A DNA stretch of 64,000 bases from contig NZ_CP009247.1 of NCBI RefSeq assembly GCF_001941485.1, forward strand, positions 1,550,001-1,614,000, in the 5' to 3' direction. This document shows positions 59,238 through 64,000 of this stretch, piece by piece (the first letter of the stretch is position 1; each line of letters begins with the position of its first letter). The notes beneath the pieces are model-generated. The model worked only from the letters and a program-made list of their open reading frames with translations. It was not told the origin of the DNA and did not search any database. The stretch comes from Corynebacterium frankenforstense DSM 45800 (GTDB lineage: Bacteria; Actinomycetota; Actinomycetes; Mycobacteriales; Mycobacteriaceae). The position numbers and the translations under genes were made by a program.

Positions 59238-59869
59238 TGGCACGCATGCGGATGATGCCCCGCGCGGTGCCGCTGGGTGTGCACGTGCCGGGCGACACGG
59301 TCATCCACCGCGCCGGCGCGGGCCTGAAGCTGGTCGTGGTGACCCTCTTCATCCTGCTGGCCACCATCTTCGGGCGCAGCCCGGTCGGGGTGGCCATCTG
59401 CGCCGTCCTCGTGGCGGCCGGCTACCTCGTCGCCCGCATCCCGTGGGCGGCAGCGTGGGCGCAGATCGCGGCCCCGCTGCCCCTGCTGCTGGTGCTCGGC
59501 GCCTTCCAGTGGTGGCAGAACGACCTGGTCACCGGGGCGGTGACCGTGGGGCTGCTGGCCTGCTCGATCATGGGCGCGGGACTGCTCCCGCTGACCACGA
59601 CCATCGAGGAGCTCCTCGACGCCGTGGAGGGCGGGCTGCGCCCGCTGAAGCGCTACGGCGTGCCGGCCGAGAACATCGCGCTGGCGCTCTCGCTGACGCT
59701 GCGGCTGATCCCCCTGCAGCTGGCCACCGTCGGCGACGTCCTCGACGCCCGCCGGGCCCGCGGCGCCGGCTTCTCGCTGACCGCCGTGGCCACCCCCGTC
59801 ATCGTGCGCTCGCTGCGGCGCGCCCGCGCACTCGCCGAGGCGCTCGCCGCCCGCGGCGCGGGTGACTGA
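59237..59869 (+). CDS. bioN: Biotin ECF transporter transmembrane T component
   Basis: 210-residue membrane scaffold with five helices. The T-component signatures are the two charged A-R-S/G-type helices near residues 140-185: LKRYGVPAENIALALSLTLRLIPL and DARRARGAGFSL, which contact the ATPase. It overlaps bioM by 1 bp. Last gene of bioYMN. After its stop codon lies a 2-copy short repeat and then convergent pspA. Confidence 0.92.
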   Translation: MARMRMMPRAVPLGVHVPGDTVIHRAGAGLKLVVVTLFILLATIFGRSPVGVAICAVLVAAGYLVARIPWAAAWAQIAAPLPLLLVLGAFQWWQNDLVTGAVTVGLLACSIMGAGLLPLTTTIEELLDAVEGGLRPLKRYGVPAENIALALSLTLRLIPLQLATVGDVLDARRARGAGFSLTAVATPVIVRSLRRARALAEALAARGAGD

Positions 59870-59875
59870 GCGGCC

Positions 59876-59905
59876 CCTGCGGTGAACTACCTGCGGTGGA
59901 CTACT
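59876..59905. repeat. Short tandem repeat carrying a duplicated pspA stop codon
   Basis: CCTGCGGTGAACTAC and CCTGCGGTGGACTAC occur in tandem (about 15-bp unit). Read on the minus strand, the first copy ends pspA with TAG and the second holds another TAG in the same relative place. No terminator stem is seen here between bioN and pspA. Confidence 0.6.
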
Positions 59906-60737
59906 CGCCGCGCAGCTCGCGCATGCGGCGGGCGACGGCGTCCTCGCTGACGTTCGAGGTGTCCGGGGCGCCGCCCTCGATCGCCTCGCGCTGCTGGCCC
60001 GAGGTGACCTCGTTCCCGCCGTTCATCTCCGCGCGGATCTGCTCGAGCCGCGAGTGGCCGGCCATCTGGACACCGGCCTGCTGGACCTCGGCCATGCGGG
60101 CCTCGACGGAGTTCTCCGCGAGCTCGGCCTGGCCCAGGGCGTTGGCGTAGCGGCGCTCGATCTTCTCGCGGACCTGGTCCAGGTTCGGCGAGGAGCCCTG
60201 CTGGGTCAGCGAGTTCATCGACTGGACGGACTCGGCGACCTTCTCCTGCATCTTGGCCTGCTCGAGCTGGCTGAGCAGCTTGGAGCGCTCGGCGACCTTC
60301 TGCTGGAGCTGGGCGGCGTTGCGCTCGACGGCGGCCTTGGCCTGCTCGGCCTGGCGGATCGCCTGGTCGTGCAGCTGCTTGGTGTCCTCGACCGACTGCT
60401 CGGCGGTGACCAGCTGGGCGGCGAAGGCCTCGGCGGCGTTCTCGTACTCGACGGCCTTGCGCTCGTCGCCGTCCGCACGCGCCTTGTCGGCGAGCTTGAG
60501 GGCCTGCTTGGTGTTGGCCTGCAGCTTCTCGATCTCCCCGAGGCGGCGGTTGAGCTGCATCTCGAGCTGGCGCTGATTGCCGATCACGGCGGCGGCCTGC
60601 TGCGAGAGCTCCTGGTGCTGACGCTGCGCCTCCTCCATGGCCTGCTGGATCTGCACCTTCGGGTCGGCGTTCTCCTCGATCTTGTTGTCGAACAGCGCCA
60701 TGAGGTAGTTCCAGAACTTCTTGAACGGGTTCGCCAT
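59901..60737 (-). CDS. pspA: Phage-shock protein A (PspA/IM30 family)
   Basis: 278-residue peripheral membrane-maintenance protein (ESCRT-III-like). The sequence is almost all coiled coil with Ala, Gln, Glu, Lys: [42 protein letters not shown] begins it with the amphipathic membrane-binding helix. ATG at 60737 follows AGGAGG. In M. tuberculosis it lies with clgR in one operon; here it is divergent from clgR with a 128-bp shared control region. It probably guards the envelope under stress. Confidence 0.93.
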   Translation of the reverse strand: MANPFKKFWNYLMALFDNKIEENADPKVQIQQAMEEAQRQHQELSQQAAAVIGNQRQLEMQLNRRLGEIEKLQANTKQALKLADKARADGDERKAVEYENAAEAFAAQLVTAEQSVEDTKQLHDQAIRQAEQAKAAVERNAAQLQQKVAERSKLLSQLEQAKMQEKVAESVQSMNSLTQQGSSPNLDQVREKIERRYANALGQAELAENSVEARMAEVQQAGVQMAGHSRLEQIRAEMNGGNEVTSGQQREAIEGGAPDTSNVSEDAVARRMRELRGE

Positions 60738-60815
60738 GAGAGTGGTCGGCCTCCTGCTTCGGTCGGCGGTCTGAATTGCCCCCATGATAAACCACCGCCG
60801 GGACAAAACACCGCC

Positions 60816-60856
60816 GGGAACACAAGCCGGGAACAAAACCGGCGTCCGGACCGTTG
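60816..60856 (+). promoter_or_regulatory. ECF-sigma (SigH/SigE-type) promoter for clgR
   Basis: GGGAACA (60829-60835), 17 nt spacer, GTTG (60853-60856) fits the actinobacterial SigH/SigE consensus GGGAAYA-N16-20-GTT. A second GGGAACA lies 13 bp upstream (60816-60822) as part of short direct repeats. The predicted start is only a few nt before the clgR ATG. Stress control of clgR by such sigma factors is known in related genera. Confidence 0.65.
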
Positions 60857-60865
60857 TGGATAGTG

Positions 60866-61210
60866 ATGCTCACCGATACCGCCGTAATGACCGCCCAGGC
60901 GCCCGCGCACACCCGCCGGCGCCGCCCCGAGCCGCTCCTGCGTGCCGCTCTCGGCGAGGCGCTGCGCGGATTCCGCCGCGACCGCAACGTCACCCTGCGC
61001 GAGCTCGCCGAGACCGCCCGGGTCTCCCCCGGCTACCTCTCCGAGATCGAGCGCGGCCGCAAGGAGGCCTCCTCCGAACTGCTCGCCGCCGTCTGCCACG
61101 GACTCGGCGTCTCGCTGGCGGACGTCCTCATCGAGGCCGCCGGCTCCATGGCCATCGGGGAGGCCATCGACGAGGCCGTCGAGGAACTCACCGAGCTGCC
61201 GGCCGAGTAA
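60866..61210 (+). CDS. clgR: XRE-family regulator ClgR
   Basis: 114 residues from ATG at 60866; ATG at 60887 is an alternative. The HTH is [60 protein letters not shown], closely matching ClgR, the activator of clp protease and pspA-type genes in Corynebacterium and mycobacteria. It is on the plus strand, divergent from pspA and convergent on cinA, unlike M. tuberculosis, where Rv2746c-Rv2745c-Rv2744c all run in one direction. The end is followed by a three-copy stop-codon repeat. Confidence 0.9.
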   Translation: MLTDTAVMTAQAPAHTRRRRPEPLLRAALGEALRGFRRDRNVTLRELAETARVSPGYLSEIERGRKEASSELLAAVCHGLGVSLADVLIEAAGSMAIGEAIDEAVEELTELPAE

Positions 61211-61239
61211 GGCCGGCCGAGTAAGGCTTGCCGAGTAAG
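61201..61239 (+). repeat. Three tandem copies of the clgR stop-codon segment
   Basis: GGCCGAGTAAG (61201-61211), the same again (61215-61225) and TGCCGAGTAAG (61229-61239), period 14 bp. The first TAA is the clgR stop codon. The copies add two extra TAA triplets after the gene. Confidence 0.85.
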
Positions 61240-61258
61240 CAGAGCAAGAAGTAGGAAA

Positions 61259-61729
61259 CTAGAGCGCGAGCGCCTCGGCCAGGAAGCCGAGCGCCGCGTC
61301 CACGGCCGCCGCCCGGATCTGCGCGCGCGAGCCGTCCAGGTCCACCCGCCGGGTGCGCGTGGCCTCCCCAGCGTGCGCCAGGCCCAGATGGACCTCGCCG
61401 ACCGGGTGACCGTCCTGGGGCTCGGGGCCCGCCACCCCCGTCAACGACACCGCCCAGTCGCAGCCGAGGCGCTCGCGTGCGCCCTCGGCCATGCCCGCCG
61501 CCGTCTCGGCGGCGACGGGACCGTGCTGGGTGAGCACCGCGGCGTCGACAAGCGCCAGGCTGCCCTTCAGGTCGGTGGCGTAGGTGACCAGCCCGCCGCG
61601 CAGCACGGCGGAGGCGCCGGGGACGTCGGCGACCGTCGCGCAGGCCAGGCCGGCCGTCAGCGACTCGCAGAAGCCGAGGGTCTCCCCGCGCTCCCCCAGC
61701 GCGCGCAGGATCCCTTCAGCGCGGCTCAC
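61259..61729 (-). CDS. cinA: CinA-family nicotinamide-nucleotide amidohydrolase
   Basis: 156 residues, equal to the C-terminal CinA domain alone (PncC type): TLGFCESLTAGLACATVADVPGASAVLRGGLVTYAT and the catalytic SLTGVAGPEPQDGHPVGEVHLGLA region. It deamidates NMN to NaMN in NAD recycling. Starts with GTG overlapping the pgsA stop codon. It is coupled to pgsA, as in C. glutamicum and mycobacteria. It converges on clgR. Confidence 0.92.
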   Translation of the reverse strand: MSRAEGILRALGERGETLGFCESLTAGLACATVADVPGASAVLRGGLVTYATDLKGSLALVDAAVLTQHGPVAAETAAGMAEGARERLGCDWAVSLTGVAGPEPQDGHPVGEVHLGLAHAGEATRTRRVDLDGSRAQIRAAAVDAALGFLAEALAL

Positions 61730-62310
61730 CGCGCGCCGGCCTTGTTCTCGCGGTGCGAGTCGACCAGGTACTGGATGCCGGTGACTGCGGTGACCAGGAC
61801 GGCCGCCCACATCACCGCGCGCGAGGGCCAGGCCATCCAGTCGGGCAGCGGGCACAGGTAGAGGCCCACGGCCAGCGACTGCAGGGCGGTCTTGATCTTG
61901 CCACCCTTGGAGGCGGGCACCACGCGGCCGCGGCGCAGCTGCACCATCCGCCAGACGGTGATGCCCAGCTCGCGCACGACGATGATGCCGGTGGCCCACC
62001 AGCTCAGCCCGGCGGTCAGGTTCAGGCAGACCAGCGCGGTGATCATCAGCGCCTTGTCGGCGATCGGGTCGGCGATCTTGCCGAAGTCGGTGATCAGGCC
62101 GCGGGCGCGCGCGATGTCGCCGTCGAGCTTGTCGGTGATCATCAGCGCGACGAAGAGGACGAAGGCCGCCCACATCCAGCCGAGCTCCTCGCCACCGGAG
62201 CGCAGCACGAGCCACGCGAAGACCGGCACGAACAGGATGCGCAGGCTGGTCAGCACATTGGGCAGGTTGAAATTGCTCGGCCCTGCGGCGGGCGATGGGG
62301 ACGTGGACAC
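61726..62310 (-). CDS. pgsA: CDP-diacylglycerol-glycerol-3-phosphate 3-phosphatidyltransferase
   Basis: 194-residue membrane enzyme of the CDP-alcohol phosphatidyltransferase family with about six helices. The signature D-x2-D-G-x2-A-R-x8-G-x3-D-x3-D reads TDKLDGDIARARGLITDFGKIADPIADK near residue 70. It makes phosphatidylglycerol phosphate. I chose the GTG at 62310 because -10 box TAGGGT (minus, 62323 to 62318) lies 7 nt upstream. It overlaps cinA by 4 bp. Confidence 0.93.
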   Translation of the reverse strand: MSTSPSPAAGPSNFNLPNVLTSLRILFVPVFAWLVLRSGGEELGWMWAAFVLFVALMITDKLDGDIARARGLITDFGKIADPIADKALMITALVCLNLTAGLSWWATGIIVVRELGITVWRMVQLRRGRVVPASKGGKIKTALQSLAVGLYLCPLPDWMAWPSRAVMWAAVLVTAVTGIQYLVDSHRENKAGAR

Positions 62311-62317
62311 GCCCACC

Positions 62318-62337
62318 ACCCTACCCGGGTCTAGGAT
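62318..62337. promoter_or_regulatory. Divergent leaderless promoters of pgsA and the YciI gene
   Basis: The two -10 boxes TAGGGT (minus, 62323 to 62318) and TAGGAT (plus, 62332-62337) are only 8 bp apart, each 7 nt from its start codon. The 34-bp intergenic region is almost filled by them, so their -35 regions fall inside the opposite gene start. Confidence 0.55.
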
Positions 62338-62344
62338 TTCCCCC

Positions 62345-62635
62345 ATGAACACCTTCGCAGTCCTCTACGAGTACGACCCCGAGAACCCCGCCGTCGCCGA
62401 GACCCGGCCCGAGCACCGGAAGTTCCTGCGCTCCCTGCTCGACTCCGGCCGCCTGATCGGCTCCGGCCCGTTCACCGACGCCGAGGGCGGCGCGCTGATC
62501 GTGATCTCCCTCGACGACGGCGCCGGCGTCGCCGACGCGGAGAAGGTGATGGACGCCGACCCGTTCACCCTCGCCGGGCTGATCACCAAGCGCACCGTGC
62601 GCCCCTGGAACCCGGTGCTCAACATCTGGGGCTAG
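62345..62635 (+). CDS. YciI-family protein
   Basis: 96 residues of the YciI/YCII dimeric alpha-beta barrel family: MNTFAVLYEYDP at the start, RPEHRKFLRSLLDSGRLIGSGPFTD with the conserved His, and AGLITKRTVRPWNPVL at the end. Members may be dehydrochlorinase-like or accessory enzymes; the substrate is unknown. A leaderless start is predicted. It converges on terC with a 17-bp gap and no obvious terminator. Confidence 0.88.
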   Translation: MNTFAVLYEYDPENPAVAETRPEHRKFLRSLLDSGRLIGSGPFTDAEGGALIVISLDDGAGVADAEKVMDADPFTLAGLITKRTVRPWNPVLNIWG

Positions 62636-62652
62636 GCGCCCCGGCCCCCGCG

Positions 62653-63672
62653 TCAGTCCGTGGGGGCCTTGGCCCGGGTGTCGACGCCGCCCTGGGCCTC
62701 GTCGCGCTTGTTCTTCCAGATCGACGCGACGACCGTGACCGTGAGCACGACCACGATGAAGATCAGCGAGAACTCCGTGCCGACCTCGGGGGCGGCCGTG
62801 ATGTTGTCACCGCCGTTGATGAACGGCAGGTTGTTCTCGTGGAGGGCGTGCAGCAGCAGCTTGACGCCGATGAAGCCCAGGATGACCGACAGGCCGTAGG
62901 ACAGGTACACCAAACGGTCGAGCAGGCCGTCGAGCAGGAAGTACATCTGCCGCAGGCCCAGCAGCGAGAACGCGTTGGTGGTGAACACCAGGTAGGCCTC
63001 GGTGGTGATGCCGTAGATCGCCGGGATCGAGTCGAGGGCGAAGAGCACGTCGATCAGGCCGATGGCGATGAGCGCCACCATGAGCGGGGTGAAGGCGTGC
63101 TGGCCCTTCTTGTGGACGATCAGGTGGTCCCTCTCGTAGCCCGAGGTGACCGGCACGACCTTGCGCAGCATCTTGATGACCCACATGTCGTTGGGGTCGG
63201 TCGGCGGGGCGTCGCGCACCTCGTCGATGACCATCTTGGCCGCGGTGACCAGCAGGAAGATGCCGAAGATGTAGAAGACGTCCGACCAGGCCTCGATCAC
63301 CGCGGCGCCGGCGAGGATGAACAGCAGGCGGAAGAAGAGCGCCAGCGCGATGCCGATGAGCAGCACCTTCTGCTGGTACTTGCGCGGGATCTGGAACGCG
63401 CCCATGATCAGCGCGAAGACGAAGAGGTTGTCGACGCTCAGCGCCTTCTCGGTGACGTAGCCGGTGAGGAACTCGACGCCGTGCTGGTGGGTCCAGACCG
63501 CGTAGACGAAGACGCCGAAGGCGAGCGCCAGGGCGACGTAGAAGGCCGACCACCAGGCCGCCTCCTTGATCGAGGGCTCGTGCGGGGTGCGCACGTGGGA
63601 GTAGAAGTCGAAGACGAAGAACCCGAGGATCACCACGATGGTGACCGCCCAGATCCAGAACGGGACAGTCAT
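62653..63672 (-). CDS. TerC-family membrane protein, probable manganese exporter
   Basis: 339 residues, about nine helices, with FVFALIMGAFQIPRKYQQKVLLIGI, the acidic VTEKALSVDNLFVF motif (Glu and Asp in the membrane) and ALDSIPAIYGITTEAYLVFTTNAFSLLGLRQMYFLLDGLL. This is the Alx/TerC family, whose members export manganese or help load exported metalloproteins. ATG at 63672 is chosen because GGAGG lies 11 nt upstream in the riboswitch expression platform. The leader matches the Mn-sensing yybP-ykoY class, which supports the metal role. Confidence 0.88.
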   Translation of the reverse strand: MTVPFWIWAVTIVVILGFFVFDFYSHVRTPHEPSIKEAAWWSAFYVALALAFGVFVYAVWTHQHGVEFLTGYVTEKALSVDNLFVFALIMGAFQIPRKYQQKVLLIGIALALFFRLLFILAGAAVIEAWSDVFYIFGIFLLVTAAKMVIDEVRDAPPTDPNDMWVIKMLRKVVPVTSGYERDHLIVHKKGQHAFTPLMVALIAIGLIDVLFALDSIPAIYGITTEAYLVFTTNAFSLLGLRQMYFLLDGLLDRLVYLSYGLSVILGFIGVKLLLHALHENNLPFINGGDNITAAPEVGTEFSLIFIVVVLTVTVVASIWKNKRDEAQGGVDTRAKAPTD

Positions 63673-63682
63673 AGAGACACAA

Positions 63683-63810
63683 ACCTCCGGTCGCGAAGTC
63701 GCTGGATAACCGGAGGTCTCCCCCACTCGCCGCGCGAGCCGGCCCTACCGGGCGCCGAGGGTGGCGCCGTGCTGACGATGAGGACCGTGGGGCGGGGTAC
63801 TCCCCTCCAT
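63683..63810 (-). ncRNA. yybP-ykoY (Mn2+) riboswitch with ribosome-site-hiding hairpin
   Basis: Reading the minus strand: P1 5' arm GGAGG (63808 to 63804) followed by the class motif GGGGAGTA, a region of two stacked hairpins, and P1 3' arm CCTCC (63716 to 63712) after GGGGGAGA. The same 3' arm, as ACCTCCGGT (63717 to 63709), is perfectly complementary to ACCGGAGGT (63691 to 63683), which contains the terC Shine-Dalgarno. So P1 and the hiding hairpin exclude each other: ligand-stabilised P1 frees the ribosome site. The class call is from memory of the consensus. Confidence 0.72.
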
Positions 63811-63827
63811 GGGGGATCATCCTACAT

Positions 63828-63853
63828 GCCGGGTGCCCGTACGGGCACCCGGC
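63828..63853. terminator. Perfect 26-bp palindrome after the gene at the window edge
   Basis: GCCGGGTGCCCGT and its exact reverse complement meet without a loop at 63840/63841. It lies 19 bp after the stop codon of the minus-strand gene and before the terC riboswitch. As RNA it would form a stem of about 11 bp with a 4-nt loop. There is no T-tract. It is probably a terminator or insulator. Confidence 0.5.
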
Positions 63854-63871
63854 GGGCTCACGCAGCCCCGG

Positions 63872-64000
63872 TCACACCGCCCCGCCCGAGGGGTTGTGGC
63901 CGGCGGCGTCCACGACGCGCACGTCACCGGAACCGCCGGCGGCGCCCGACGCGGCGTCGTCAGTCGACGCCTCCTCGACCTCCTTGGGCGCCTCGGCGGG
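63872..64000 (-). CDS. C-terminal tail of a gene cut by the window end (position fits ftsK)
   Basis: A minus-strand frame enters the window at 64000 and ends with TGA at 63872-63874. The 42 visible residues are Ala/Gly/Glu-rich and disordered (KEVEEASTDDAASGAAGG, then DVRVVDAAGHNPSGGAV). No domain can be recognised. In C. glutamicum ftsK lies upstream of terC, so FtsK is the positional guess, but the FtsK gamma domain is not visible here, and another gene is possible. Confidence 0.4.
   Translation of the reverse strand, partial: PAEAPKEVEEASTDDAASGAAGGSGDVRVVDAAGHNPSGGAV

Overview
The window is high-GC DNA (roughly 70 percent G+C by eye) and looks like a chromosomal segment of a Corynebacterium or close relative. 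Supporting signs are the maltosyltransferase GlgE, the non-canonical mismatch nuclease NucS, an atpIBEFHAGDC operon with a long Rho next door, argS-lysA-hom-thrB, gluABCD, recA-recX with DUF3046, bioYMN, and clgR/pspA. No tRNA or rRNA gene, insertion sequence or canonical CRISPR array was seen.

Layout. (1) 1-29.3 kb: glgE and glgB (+) face a long minus-strand block: thioredoxin/TPR protein, thiamine-binding protein, zinc-ribbon protein, nucS, DUF2550 protein, the complete F1Fo ATP synthase operon, wecA, sua5, prmC, prfA and rho. A divergent acyl-CoA ligase and an HTH regulator follow, then minus-strand thrB, hom, lysA and argS. (2) 29.3-44.4 kb, an accessory stretch: the lactate operon lutABC; a membrane/molybdenum-enzyme operon (a one-chain cytochrome b plus molybdopterin oxidoreductase with small membrane proteins and two orphans); a TetR regulator; the cofactor genes moaA-moeA-moaC-mobA; twin COG3910-type ATPases; an HNH endonuclease gene of lower GC; and a gene-free stretch with nine spaced palindromes. 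(3) 44.4-64 kb: dapF, miaA, miaB and neighbours, the glutamate ABC transporter (gluD frameshifted, with an extra binding-protein gene), recX, recA, bioYMN, pspA, clgR, cinA, pgsA, a YciI protein, terC behind a probable manganese riboswitch, and the tail of an upstream gene cut by the window edge. In Corynebacterium glutamicum, as I recall it, blocks 1 and 3 lie far apart, so this window would span a rearrangement joint with accessory genes at the joint.

How genes work together. ATP synthase is complete with its assembly protein I. GlgE and GlgB build branched alpha-glucan. ArgS/LysA and Hom/ThrB handle aspartate-family amino acids, and a McbR-like operator sits on the hom promoter. The Moco genes sit directly behind the molybdo-enzyme they could supply. 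BioYMN is a biotin ECF transporter with a BioQ-like operator.

Most notable observations: the palindrome array at 43837-44355, with centre spacing restricted to 58, 68 or 78 bp; the riboswitch upstream of terC, with mutually exclusive pairing that can hide the Shine-Dalgarno; the single-base frameshift in gluD; a strong 24-bp operator between argS and lutABC; an ECF-sigma-type promoter for clgR; and about seventeen genes whose start codon lies 6-8 nt after a TANNNT -10 box, which predicts leaderless mRNAs.
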